This document shows positions 54,251-63,337 of a stretch of 64,000 bases of DNA, in pieces. A program made the translations under genes and the position numbers. Within the stretch, counting starts at the first letter, position 1, and each line of letters opens with the position of its first letter. This DNA is from SMYC01 sp963578475 (GTDB lineage: Bacteria > Acidobacteriota > Vicinamibacteria > Marinacidobacterales > SMYC01), in the NCBI GenBank assembly GCA_963578475.1, contig CAUZCL010000003.1, positions 1 to 64,000 of the forward strand, read 5' to 3'. The notes beneath the pieces were generated by a model. That model did not search any database. It saw only the letters and a program-made list of their open reading frames with translations, and was not told where the DNA came from.

Positions 54251-55195
54251 CTATCGGGCTTTGTCCGCGTTCAATGCGGTGACTACTTCCTGAGCGTTCG
54301 GAGCCCGCGGATGGTCGGGCGCGAGCGTCAGAAACTGCTCGAAATGCGCGAGCGCTTTTTCGTTCTCGAGTTTGCCGACCAAAATCAGACCGGCCTGGTA
54401 ATACGCCAGCGCGTTATCCGCTTCGAGCTCGATCGTTTGCTCGTATGCGGCGAGCGCGCTGTCCTGATCGCCGGAATTCTGCACATAGACTGCATAATTG
54501 AAGACCGCCAACGCGTCCGTCGCGCGGAGGTCGATGGCCTTCTTCATCGCCGCGGCTGCCTCAGGCCACTCCTGCGCCGCGCCGCGGAGATCCGCCACTG
54601 CAAGATAGGAGTCATAGGCGAGATCTGGATTTTTATCGGCCGCGATCGTGTAGTACTCGATGGCGTTCTCCTTGTCGCCCATCTGATCATACGTGGTGCC
54701 GATGTTGAAATAGATCTCGGTCGAGTCCGGCATCATCTCTTTCAGCTCCAACAGCTTCGCGAGAGTCTCCGCGTGATCTCCGGCATCGCTCGCTGTATTA
54801 AACTCGGAGAGAAGCTCGGTTGCGCGCGTGTGCTCTTTCTCAGAGAGCTCACCCGCTGCGCGCTTGAACATGACTTGCTCGCCGAGCCAGGACTCGGAGA
54901 AAGCCGAGACCTGGATCTGCAATGGGAGCTTCCGGTACTCTTCCTTCTCGCAGGTGATCGTATACATGCCAGAACGAACGCCCCCTTTGGTGAACATGCC
55001 GTTGTCCTTCGTCGTGGCTATCGTGCGCCGGCCCATGGAGCCGCCGGAAAGCTCGATCGAGCATTCCACGCCGGCGAGTGGATTACCGTCTTCGTCCAAG
55101 ATCTTGCCGCGAATCGATCCGGCCTGCGCGAAAGCGTACGCCGCCACGAGCGCGAAAATGGCCGCCGCCACGACCATCCAACTATTGAATTTCAT
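54251..55195 (-). CDS. Secreted TPR protein with carboxypeptidase-regulatory-like domain
   Basis: 314 residues. A signal (WMVVAAAIFALVAAYAFAQ) is followed by a beta-sandwich carboxypeptidase-regulatory domain (SIRGKILDEDGNPLAGVEC, GMYTITCEKEEYRKL) over residues ~25-110. TPR repeats run from ~135 to the end: IYFNIGTTYDQMGDKENAIE, ALAVFNYAVYVQNSGDQDSA and ALAYYQAGLILVGKLENEKA. It probably serves in protein-protein contact outside the cytoplasm. The start at 55195 has GGGAGGA upstream and begins the signal. Intact; a single gene facing a shared terminator. Confidence 0.8.
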   Translation of the reverse strand: MKFNSWMVVAAAIFALVAAYAFAQAGSIRGKILDEDGNPLAGVECSIELSGGSMGRRTIATTKDNGMFTKGGVRSGMYTITCEKEEYRKLPLQIQVSAFSESWLGEQVMFKRAAGELSEKEHTRATELLSEFNTASDAGDHAETLAKLLELKEMMPDSTEIYFNIGTTYDQMGDKENAIEYYTIAADKNPDLAYDSYLAVADLRGAAQEWPEAAAAMKKAIDLRATDALAVFNYAVYVQNSGDQDSALAAYEQTIELEADNALAYYQAGLILVGKLENEKALAHFEQFLTLAPDHPRAPNAQEVVTALNADKAR

Positions 55196-55274
55196 TCTTT
55201 CCTCCCGGGGTAGCACGAATCGCAGCCCTTTAGTTCATGATTTTGCTGGAGTCTCGCGAAGGGCCCTGCCTACC

Positions 55275-56189
55275 TCACGAATGTTTCCCGTAATTTTTCT
55301 CCCCCGCCTCGATTCGAATCTCTAACCGATTCTCTTTCGTCGGCATCGGACAGGTCGTATGCGGGTTGTACGCACAAGGGGGATTATAGGCCCGGTTGAA
55401 ATCGATCACGACTTTGCCGTTCTCGGGGGCCTCGGTGCGGAGGAAGCGGGCCGCCGGATAGGACCCTTTGCCGCTCGTCCCATCCCGGAAGGTGAACTTC
55501 AGCGTGCCCTCGCGCGCCTTCTCCGCCTCCATACGCACTTTCTGCCCTTGAAGCTCGAAATCCACATATCCCACGACTTCGAAGACCTCGATATCGCCCA
55601 GAATGTTCAACATCTCGACTTTCTTCTCTTCCGCATGCGGGGTGAACTTCGCCTGGACACGAAACTTCGGGTCGACCGGATACCAATCGAGGCCGGCAAA
55701 CTCCTTGCGATAGGACGCGTTCAGGTCACGGAGCCGGATCGCGAGACGCTCACCGCTATAGTGCAGCCACATCTTCAGGTCGTTTACCGCTATTGCGTGC
55801 TTTTCTCCCATCTCGAGCTCAACCATCTGGATGAGCTTTCCGTCCTGGGTGATGGTGACGCCGTCTTCAGCATGGAACGTCGCTTTGCGATCGTGAAACT
55901 TGAATACACCCACGGTGGCAGGCGCTGAGCCCTCGGGGAGCACAAAATCATTGCTGGTCGCGGTCCCGACCCAGTTCTCACCCTCGCGGAGCCAAAAGAG
56001 GCCAGCGACCGTGAGCCAACTGCTATCCTTTTGTAGGTTCTCTTCGCGCTCAGCCTGCCAGCTTTTGACTCTGTCAACATAGCCGGGATCTTCCACGCTC
56101 GAAGCACTGACACTAAAGATGACGAGCATGACGGTTAGAAAAACGAGCGCCGCGCCCACGGCATATCCGAGTTTTCTACTAGTGTTCAC
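55275..56189 (-). CDS. DUF1684 family exported protein
   Basis: 304 residues. An N-terminal anchor (LGYAVGAALVFLTVMLVIFS) is followed by the DUF1684 pattern: VDRVKSWQAEREENL, DSSWLTVAGLFWLREGEN, GLDWYPVDPKFRVQAKF, and the conserved end VVIDFNRAYNPPCAYNPHTT, CPMPTKENRLEIRIEAGEK. The family has no established activity; the conserved Cys and Asn residues suggest a small-molecule site. ATG start. Single gene, intact. Confidence 0.85.
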   Translation of the reverse strand: MNTSRKLGYAVGAALVFLTVMLVIFSVSASSVEDPGYVDRVKSWQAEREENLQKDSSWLTVAGLFWLREGENWVGTATSNDFVLPEGSAPATVGVFKFHDRKATFHAEDGVTITQDGKLIQMVELEMGEKHAIAVNDLKMWLHYSGERLAIRLRDLNASYRKEFAGLDWYPVDPKFRVQAKFTPHAEEKKVEMLNILGDIEVFEVVGYVDFELQGQKVRMEAEKAREGTLKFTFRDGTSGKGSYPAARFLRTEAPENGKVVIDFNRAYNPPCAYNPHTTCPMPTKENRLEIRIEAGEKNYGKHS

Positions 56190-56259
56190 AGCACATGCCT
56201 CCAGCCTAGCCCCACAGTCGCATTGTACTTTACGAGAGACGACTCCGCTAACCGGGCAG

Positions 56260-56778
56260 CTATTTCTTGTATTCCATGACGTTTACGGGATCTGGGCTCT
56301 CGAAAACGGACGCGGGTACGTCCACGAGCACCGCCATGTTCTCGTGCTTTCCCTCGCCACGACCGGCGGAGAGCATGATCCCACCCTACTTCTGCCAGTC
56401 TTGCCAGGGAATTTGAAAGCGCCGCTCTGGGTCGGAGGCCTTCGGATAGTAGTCCCATTGAGTGATCAGACGGGAATCCTCGTCGACGTAGACGTGGTAC
56501 TTGTTCTCCGGAGTGCGGCCGACATCCTTGAAGGTCAGCTCTAGAACATCGGCTACCATGCCATCCACCGTCTCACCTTTGCCAAAATATTTCAAGGTGA
56601 CGCCGCTGTCCTTGAGCTTGAACGGCATGAAGACCCAGTACGAGTCGTTGATCCAGGCGCTCTCGGCATCGTGGAGTGCCTCCTCGAGAGCCGCCGCTTC
56701 GGTGACCTCCTCACCATTCTTCCAGACGCGCCCTTTCTGGAGACTCAGGTTCATCAGGACGAGCATTACCCCCGTCAC
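56260..56778 (-). pseudogene. Unrecognised soluble protein, N-terminus lost and in-frame TAG
   Basis: The frame opens inside a beta-rich domain (VLMNLSLQKGRVWKNGEEV, INDSYWVFMPFKLKDSGVTL, VLELTFKDVGRTPENKYHVY) with no signal or start except an internal ATG overlapping the DUF4328 gene. It stops with TAG at 56386-56388 after IPWQDWQK. The same frame then continues for 41 good codons (GGIMLSAGRGEGKHENMAV, SVFESPDPVNVMEYKK) to TAG at 56260-56262. A Tyr codon changed to TAG would explain the first stop. The protein resembles secreted proteins of unknown function. A pseudogene is likely. Confidence 0.5.
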
Positions 56779-57430
56779 GCGCTTTGTCCGTCTGGCGCCG
56801 ATCGATCGCGCGCACCACCATCATGAGAAGAAGGGTAGCGAGAGCTCGGAGAGTCTCGAAGACCGTCAGGCTCCAGACCGTGGATTCCCCACCGAGGTTT
56901 TGCGCGATGATGTTCCACACGATGCTCAGAAGCCAAAACCCCCACCACATGGGGAGAATGGACGGCACAGTTCCAGAAACCCGCGCGACCCCCGGCTTTG
57001 GCTCGCTCGCTTGATAGATTTCCTTCACGGCGCGATACGGACCGATCAGGTTCGCGACGGGAACAAAAGCGATCCCAGCGCTCCATCCGGGCGAGAAAAA
57101 CATTCCTTCAGCGCCAAGCGAGCGCGCGTCGCGATTGGCGCGAAAAACCCATACCGAGAAACTCACCACCACGAGCGCAAGCATCGGCCACGTCAACGCC
57201 CAGCTCAGTTCGAGCGGGCCGGGAGTAAGGGTCAAGATCGCGTCCTGATAGCCCTCCCAGCGAAAAAAGACGGAGAGATAGAGCGTGGCCCGAAAGGCCC
57301 GAAGCGCGAGATCGACGAGCAGGACAGCGAGGAGAAGGGTCGCGGCGCCCGAGCTTTGCCTCGGCAAGGGCTGCGTGCCCTCCTCGGGAGGAGAGTAAGG
57401 ATTCGCCCTTTCCGCCACCGCACGTTCCAT
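56711..57430 (-). CDS. DUF4328 membrane protein
   Basis: About 239 residues with four hydrophobic segments: AATLLLAVLLVDLALRAF, LTWPMLALVVVSFSVWVFRA, MWWGFWLLSIVWNIIAQNLG and LRALATLLLMMVVRAI. The motif FSPGWSAGIAFVPVANLIGPYRAVKEIYQAS is shared by DUF4328 proteins (quoted here only as FSPGWSAG and LIGPYRAVKEIYQAS for matching). Function unknown. ATG 57430 was chosen (MERAVAERANPYSPPEEG); the frame further upstream is not plausible. Its last ~25 codons overlap the next gene's remnant, so the natural C-terminus was probably replaced by a deletion. Confidence 0.65.
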   Translation of the reverse strand: MERAVAERANPYSPPEEGTQPLPRQSSGAATLLLAVLLVDLALRAFRATLYLSVFFRWEGYQDAILTLTPGPLELSWALTWPMLALVVVSFSVWVFRANRDARSLGAEGMFFSPGWSAGIAFVPVANLIGPYRAVKEIYQASEPKPGVARVSGTVPSILPMWWGFWLLSIVWNIIAQNLGGESTVWSLTVFETLRALATLLLMMVVRAIDRRQTDKARDGGNARPDEPESPERARLEEW

Positions 57431-57464
57431 TGCTCGTCTCGGAGCCCATCCTAGTCCCCAACAT

Positions 57465-58147
57465 TTGCCCAATCAAGGCTTGACTTCACCCTCCAAGACC
57501 TGTGTTTTTGAAACGTTCTCGAGATGTACGGGGAGAAAAGGCTCTCTCTTGCCATTTGACGACAACTTGAAGCCCAATGCAGGCCCTGTCGACTCGGAGT
57601 ATTTTCGCGTGCTCGCCGAGAACTCCTCCGAGCGGATCTCGACCCTAGACCCCGACGGCACGATCCTGTTCATCAATCACGCGTTAGCCGATCTTTCGAT
57701 CGAAGAAGTCATCGGCACCAACATCATGAGCTACGTCGAAGAGCATGAGCGTGCGGCGTACGTGGAAGCTCTCGACGACGTTTACTCGAACGGTGTCATC
57801 CGCTCCCTAGGGCTGTCAGCAGCCCGGGGGAGTTGGCTCACGAGGCTCATCCCTATCAAAATTGACGATTTCGTTGAGACGGTTCTCGTCATAGCGACCG
57901 ATCTGAGTGAGCGCGACGCGGTCCTACTCGACATGACGATGCCACGGATGAGCGGAGAGCAAACGTTGGCCAGGCTCCGCCGCATGCGGCCCCAGGCGAA
58001 GGTTCTGCTCACGAGCGGCCATAGCGAACAAACAAGAGGTTTTCACGGACATTCGCGGGCAAGAAAGCCTCGGCTTTCCTTCAAAAGCCGTTTCGCGCCT
58101 CAGAACTGATCGACAGAATCCAGCAAGTGGTGAACCCGCGTCCCTGA
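57465..58147 (+). pseudogene. PAS and receiver domains fused by loss of the kinase core
   Basis: The frame carries a PAS domain (FRVLAENSSERISTLDPDGT, GTNIMSYVEEHERAAYVEAL). Right after VLVIATDLSER comes the second half of a receiver domain, DAVLLDMTMPRMSGEQTLAR, with its phosphoacceptor Asp. The histidine-kinase and ATPase domains of a hybrid kinase, and the first receiver strand, are missing in frame (junction near 57915). Further shifts after SGHSEQ are needed to reach the receiver end (KPFRASELIDRIQQVVNPRP). The start is unclear; TTG 57549 is the likeliest. No signalling activity is expected. Confidence 0.6.
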
Positions 58148-58199
58148 GTCAAGCCGCCGGCCGCCTCGCAGCAGCGAAGCACTGAGCAAAAGGAAGTAT

Positions 58200-58480
58200 T
58201 CAAAGCTCTCCCAGATATGCAGCTGAGGCATGAGCGGCTCGCTCGAGGCGGGCGTCCGGAGCGACGTCGAGCTCACGCAACATGGCGCCCAATGCCGGCG
58301 GTGCTCGAGCTCTTCACTCTCGATTTGCTGGATCTCTACGACTTCTAGAGCGTCTCGGAGCGAGCGCCAGTGCCCGCGATAGGCACGAGCAGCCCCGAGC
58401 TCCCCCGCATGCGCGTTCTTCAACACCGCCACGAGAGCGATATGGGCCGAATCCCGGTCAAGCGTCACGAAAGGTCTCAT
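58200..58480 (-). pseudogene. Ferritin-like/COQ7-type diiron protein fragment
   Basis: From ATG 58480 the text matches the first helices of a ferritin-like, COQ7-related protein: VLKNAHAGELGAARAYRGHW, then VEIQQIESEELEHRR with an ExxH diiron ligand pair. A shift after EHRR is needed to reach ALGAMLRELDVAPDARLERA, then a stop at 58200-58202. The last two helices with the remaining ligands are absent. It is convergent with the PAS-receiver remnant. No gene is seen in 58481-58599. Confidence 0.5.
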
Positions 58481-58599
58481 CGCCCGGACTCCTCACAAAT
58501 CATTATTCGAAGAACGAGGCTCCTTCGCCAGGGGTTTCAAGAGTGCAACGAAAGGGTTCGATCACTGCGCTGTGCTACGATCCCGAGACCGGAGGTGAG

Positions 58600-58683
58600 A
58601 TGCGCAATGTCTTCTATTTGAACGAGATCGCCCCGCCGCCAGACCGCTTCGGTTTGGACCAAGGCGGACAGGAGCTCGAATAG
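58600..58683 (+). CDS. Possible 27-residue leader peptide before glnS
   Basis: GGAGGTGAG lies directly before an ATG that opens a 27-codon frame. Its TAG shares one base with the GTG start of glnS (TAGTG). The peptide begins MRNVFYLNEIAPPPD and has Gln-Gly-Gly-Gln near the end. The strong ribosome site and exact stop-start overlap suggest translational coupling or a regulatory leader. A different, remote possibility is the tail of a deleted gene. No attenuator hairpin was seen. Confidence 0.4.
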   Translation: MRNVFYLNEIAPPPDRFGLDQGGQELE

Positions 58684-60383
58684 TGTCCAAAGAAACCTCC
58701 GACAAAGCACCTTCGCTCGATTTCATCCGAACAATCATCTCGGAAGACATCGCAAACGGGAAGAATGATGGCCGCGTCGCCACGCGTTTTCCTCCCGAGC
58801 CGAACGGCTATCTGCACATCGGCCACGCCAAATCGATCTGCCTCAATTTCGGGGTTGCTGAAGAATATGGCGGGACGTGCAACTTGCGGTTCGACGATAC
58901 GAACCCGGCGAAAGAAGACGTGGAATATGTCGATGCTATAAAGGAGGACGTCCGCTGGCTCGGTTTCGACTGGGACGAGCGGCTGTATTTTGCCTCCGAC
59001 TACTTCGAGAAGATCTATGACTGCGCCGTCAAGCTCATCCGGAATGGCAACGCTTATGTCGACAGCCTGAGCGCTGAGGAAATCCGTGAATATCGCGGTA
59101 CGCTGACAGAGCCGGGTAAAAACAGCCCGTACCGCGAACGTTCCGTCGAAGAGAACCTCGACCTATTCAAGGGAATGCGCGCCGGCGATTTCGCGGACGG
59201 AACCCACGTCCTGCGAGCGAAGATCGACATGGCCTCGGGCAATGTGAACCTGCGCGATCCGACGCTTTATCGGATCCGGAAAGTAGCGCATCATCGCACC
59301 TGCGACCAGTGGAGCATCTACCCGATGTATGACTTCACCCACGCCGTCTCGGACGCCTTCGAGAAGATCACGCACTCACTTTGCACGCTCGAGTTCGAGG
59401 ATCACCGCCCGCTCTACAATTGGTCGGTCAAAGAGACCGGCGTCGCGTTCAAACCTCGGCAAATCGAGTTTGCCCGTTTGAACTTGAGCTACACGATTCT
59501 CAGCAAGCGCAAGCTTCTGTGCCTCGTGCAAGATGGCCACGTCAGCGGATGGGACGACCCCCGGATGCCGACGCTCTGCGGATTGAGGCGGCGCGGCTAC
59601 ACGCCAGAATCCCTCCGAACCTTTTGCGCACGGATCGGGCTCGCGAAGCGCGACAGCCTCGTGGACGTCGCGCAGCTCGAGCACGCGGTTCGCGAGGACT
59701 TGAACGCCCTCGCCCCTCGCGTGATGGGTGTCCTCCATCCCCTCCGCGTCGTGCTCGAGAACTACCCTGAAGGCGAAGTGGACGAGCTCGACGCGGTGAA
59801 CAACCCCGAGGACGAGAGCGCCGGGACGCGCAAAGTACCGTTCTCGCGGGTTCTGTATATCGAGCGCGCGGACTTCATGGAGGATCCTCCGAAGAAGTTC
59901 TTCCGGCTCGCTCCTGGCTGCGAGGTCCGGCTTCGCTACGCTTATCTCATCACGTGCACCGATGTCGTCAAGAACGACGCGGGCGAAATCGTGGAACTTC
60001 GCTGCACTTATGATCCCGAAACGCGCGGCGGGACGCCGCCCGACGGGCGCCGCGTGCGCGGCACGCTCCACTGGGTCTCCGCCGATCACGCACTCGATGT
60101 CGAGCTGCGCCTCTACGATCGGCTCTTCTCGCGCGAGAAGCCCGACGACGTGGAAGAAGGTCAGGACTTCACCGCGAGCTTGAATCCCAATTCACTCGAG
60201 ATCCTCGAAAGCGCCAAGCTCGAGCCAAGCGTGGCCGATGCCGCGCCCGGCACGCGTTACCAGTTCGAGCGGCAGGGTTATTTCATCGTCGACTCGGACG
60301 CGTCGGCCGACAAGCTCGTCTTCAACCGTACGGTCTCGCTCAAGGATGCTTGGGCGAGGATCACGGCTCGTGGGTCGAAGTAG
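58683..60383 (+). CDS. glnS: Glutaminyl-tRNA synthetase
   Basis: 566 residues, class I synthetase of normal GlnRS length. The HIGH motif is in FPPEPNGYLHIGHAKSICLN and the KMSKS equivalent in YTILSKRKLLCLVQDGHVSG. WDDPRMPTLCGLRRRGYTPE, FDDTNPAKEDVEYVDAIKED and the split beta-barrel anticodon domain at the end (residues ~340-550) are typical. It charges tRNA-Gln directly, so this organism does not depend only on the transamidation route. GTG start, preceded by AGGAG and overlapping the leader peptide stop. Intact: a good internal control for sequence quality. Confidence 0.95.
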   Translation: MSKETSDKAPSLDFIRTIISEDIANGKNDGRVATRFPPEPNGYLHIGHAKSICLNFGVAEEYGGTCNLRFDDTNPAKEDVEYVDAIKEDVRWLGFDWDERLYFASDYFEKIYDCAVKLIRNGNAYVDSLSAEEIREYRGTLTEPGKNSPYRERSVEENLDLFKGMRAGDFADGTHVLRAKIDMASGNVNLRDPTLYRIRKVAHHRTCDQWSIYPMYDFTHAVSDAFEKITHSLCTLEFEDHRPLYNWSVKETGVAFKPRQIEFARLNLSYTILSKRKLLCLVQDGHVSGWDDPRMPTLCGLRRRGYTPESLRTFCARIGLAKRDSLVDVAQLEHAVREDLNALAPRVMGVLHPLRVVLENYPEGEVDELDAVNNPEDESAGTRKVPFSRVLYIERADFMEDPPKKFFRLAPGCEVRLRYAYLITCTDVVKNDAGEIVELRCTYDPETRGGTPPDGRRVRGTLHWVSADHALDVELRLYDRLFSREKPDDVEEGQDFTASLNPNSLEILESAKLEPSVADAAPGTRYQFERQGYFIVDSDASADKLVFNRTVSLKDAWARITARGSK

Positions 60384-60533
60384 CTACTTTCGGCTTTCTG
60401 CTCCGGCTACGTTTCTTGGTTTTCACGGTTTCCGTTTTGTGAGTCAATATTAAAAAAACGTAGCGGAAAGATGATGGCGACACGGATCGTGGGAGTGTTA
60501 TTCTCCGACAGCCCTCTTCCGAAAGGAGCCTGT

Positions 60534-62195
60534 ATGACGATTCCAGCCCTTCGCCTTGCTCTCATATTGAGTCTCGTCGCCTCGACTGCGCTCGCGGGTG
60601 ACCGCCCGGCCAAAGGCGCGACGCTCGGCCGCTCGCCCGTGCTCGCCACGCACGGGATGGTGGCTACCAGCCAGCCGCTCGCGGCAGCCGCGGGGCTCCG
60701 GGTGCTCCAGGAGGGCGGCAACGCAATTGACGCCGCCATCGCTACAGCCGCGGTGCTGAACGTCGTTGAGCCGATGATGTGCGGGATTGGCGGCGATCTC
60801 TTCGCGCTCGTCTATCACGCCGAGTCCCAAAAGCTCTACGGGCTGAACGGGACCGGGCGCGCCGGCTCCCTCGCCACCGCGGAAAAGATGCGCCAAGACG
60901 GCTACGAGCGCATGCCCAGCTCTGGAATCTATGCGGTCACCGTTCCGGGAGCGCTCGACGGCTGGGAGCAGCTACGCTCGCGCTTCAGCAGCAAAAGCCT
61001 CGCGGAGCTCTTGGAGCCCGCCATCGGCTACGCTGAGAATGGGTTTCCCGTCTCCCAAATCATTGCCACCGACTGGAAAGTGGCCGAAGAGAAACTTGCA
61101 CGCCATCCGGCGGCCGCCGCGAATTACCTCATCGGCGGACGCGCGCCACGGCACGGTGAGCTATTCAAATCGCCCGACCTCGCCAAGACGTTCCGCATCA
61201 TCGCGGACGAAGGACCGGACGCCTTTTACCGCGGGACCATCGCCCGAAAGATTACCGAGTTCATCATGAGTGAAGGTGGCTTCGTCACCTATGACGACAT
61301 GGCTGGCCACTCCTCGACTTGGGTCGACCCGATCTCGACGACATATAAAGACGCGACCATTTATCAAATCCCGCCGAACTCTCAAGGCTATGTCGCACTC
61401 GAAATGCTCAACATTCTCGAAAGCTTCGACGTCGCGTCGCTCGAGCATAATTCCGCAGAATATCTACACCTCCTCATCGAAGCGAAGAAGCTCGCTTTCG
61501 CGGACAGAAACGCCTATCTCGCGGACCCCGACAAAGCCGACGTGCCGCTCGACAAGTTGCTGTCGAAGCAATACGCGTCGGAGCGGGCAAAGCTGATCGA
61601 CCGCGAGCGCGCGGCCGGCGAAGTTCGTCCCGGTATGATCGACCCGACCGAAACCGTTTACTTGACGGTCGTCGACGAGGATCGCAACGTCGTGTCGCTC
61701 ATCTACAGCGTCTTTTCGGCCTTCGGCTCCGGGCTCGTCGTTCCAGGCACAGGCATCGCGCTTCAAAACCGTGGTACCGGATTCTCTCTCGAGCCCGGCC
61801 ATCCGAACGAGCTCGCGCCGGGAAAGCGCGCGCTTCACACGAACATGCCGGGAATGGTTTTCAAAGACGGCAAACCGTGGTTGAGCTACGGGGTGATGGG
61901 CGGCGACATGCAGCCACAGGGCCATACCCAGGTGCTCTTGAACATGATCGAGTTCGGGATGAATGTCCAGGAGGCAGGCGAGATGGCGCGCTTTCGCCAT
62001 TTCTCCGATCGCGCAGTCGGCTTCGAGTCCGGCATCGGCATCGAAGTTCTTCAGGCGCTCATCGAAAAAGGACACCGACCACGAATCTCGATGGGCGCCT
62101 ATGGGGGCTATCAAGCCATCATGATCGACTGGGAGCAAGGTGTTTTGCTCGGCGGATCAGATCTGCGCAAAGACGGCGCAGCCATGGGCTACTGA
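60534..62195 (+). CDS. ggt: Gamma-glutamyltransferase (exported)
   Basis: 553 residues. The signal peptide is LRLALILSLVASTALA. Large subunit: ATSQPLAAAAGLRVLQEGGN, AIDAAIATAAVLNVVEPM, GIGGDLFALVYH and the GLNGTGRAG substrate loop. Cleavage region: ETVYLTVVDEDRNVVSLIYS, where the Thr aligns with the nucleophile. Small subunit: FGSGLVVPGTGIALQNRG and the oxyanion GVMGGDMQPQGH. It hydrolyses glutathione and other gamma-glutamyl compounds in the periplasm. ATG 60534 with GAAAGGAGCC upstream. A second, more divergent homologue is at 41.7 kb. Intact. Confidence 0.9.
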   Translation: MTIPALRLALILSLVASTALAGDRPAKGATLGRSPVLATHGMVATSQPLAAAAGLRVLQEGGNAIDAAIATAAVLNVVEPMMCGIGGDLFALVYHAESQKLYGLNGTGRAGSLATAEKMRQDGYERMPSSGIYAVTVPGALDGWEQLRSRFSSKSLAELLEPAIGYAENGFPVSQIIATDWKVAEEKLARHPAAAANYLIGGRAPRHGELFKSPDLAKTFRIIADEGPDAFYRGTIARKITEFIMSEGGFVTYDDMAGHSSTWVDPISTTYKDATIYQIPPNSQGYVALEMLNILESFDVASLEHNSAEYLHLLIEAKKLAFADRNAYLADPDKADVPLDKLLSKQYASERAKLIDRERAAGEVRPGMIDPTETVYLTVVDEDRNVVSLIYSVFSAFGSGLVVPGTGIALQNRGTGFSLEPGHPNELAPGKRALHTNMPGMVFKDGKPWLSYGVMGGDMQPQGHTQVLLNMIEFGMNVQEAGEMARFRHFSDRAVGFESGIGIEVLQALIEKGHRPRISMGAYGGYQAIMIDWEQGVLLGGSDLRKDGAAMGY

Positions 62196-62203
62196 TTAAC
62201 TGA

Positions 62204-63208
62204 TTAGCTGACTTGCGGGCGGGAGAAGGACGTCTCTTCCAAAAACCCGTCGGACGCGCTCGTTGTTTTGAAAAATCCTCTCGCGAGCAGCGAGTGGATA
62301 TGCCGGAGCACCTGGAAGTCGGTCAGCTCTGACTCTTCCATGACGCGGACGATCGTCTGATAGCGGATGAGATATTCGTAAATCTCGAGCTCATCGGTGT
62401 TGAGTGCGCTGACGGCGAGGTCGCAAGCGTCGTTGAGCCCGATCTCGTAAACGAGTGGCGGGGGCTTCGAGGTCAGCCGCTCGAGGGCTTCAATTTGCTG
62501 CATGGCCTCCAGAATGAGTGTCTCCGTCTGACCTGCGATCGTCGTTGGTACGGTCGCATCTGTGGGGAACTCGAAGATCTCGTAGCGGCCTTTCTGTATC
62601 CCGAGGATGCGGTGAAGCGCTTTCTCTTTGCGCACGTTTCCGGCCTGACAGTGCACGATCTGACCGTCTCTGAGATAGATTCGGCCGTCGCCGCTTTGAT
62701 TCCGTATGACGATCATTCCCGTCATCCCGTGAGTGGCGAGCTGTATCAGCAAATCGGGTAGCGTCGTGTCGATGCGCTCCGGAGACACCGTTAGGTGTGT
62801 TGCGGACACGGCGCTTTGATACGGAAGGATATTCCCGACCGGTCCCGATACGAAACGGGCTGGCCAGCTTGGTTTCTCGCCGACGGGGCTTGAGCGTAAC
62901 GTTCAGCTGGAAGCTCCCGACCCGGATGCGGTCGCCGGTCACGAGAGGTTGCCGGCTCACAGGTGCGTCATTCACGTAGGTGCCGTTGGTGCTCCCCATA
63001 TCGCGAATGAGCAGCTCGCCCCCCCCTCGTTAAGAATCTCGAAGTGATAATTCGACACTCAGTTCGAGCGAAGCTGGATATCGTTCGTATGATGGTGCCC
63101 AATCGCAACCCGAAACGTCTCCTTGAGATCGAAGCTATGGCCCTGACGATCGGTAGCTAACTGCAGCACCATCTCGTGAAGCGGCAAGTCGTTCTTAGCA
63201 TGGTCCAT
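62204..63208 (-). pseudogene. FHA-DUF4388 signalling protein with stop and frameshifts
   Basis: ATG 63208 opens an FHA domain: SFDLKETFRVAIGHHHTNDI, then QLRSN, a TGA at 63059-63061, and VSNYHFEILNEGG. A run of eight C on the plus strand (63019-63026) lacks one base, shifting the frame before ELLIRDMGSTNGTYVNDAPV, the phosphothreonine-binding loops. A third shift near 62830 leads to the DUF4388 part: LPDLLIQLATHGMTGMIVI and GRIYLRDGQIVHCQAGN. Restored, it would be a ~330-residue FHA-DUF4388 protein for phospho-dependent signalling. Three lesions indicate decay. Confidence 0.7.
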
Positions 63209-63337
63209 AGACGGGAGAGCCCCACGCATTTAAAGCAAGTGTGATGCCAACTAGCTATCCGTCAGGGAACAAAGAACTTTTACCGACGCACGACTTTTGA
63301 GTCGTGGGGATTCACCCTCGACCGGCGCTGCATTCTG

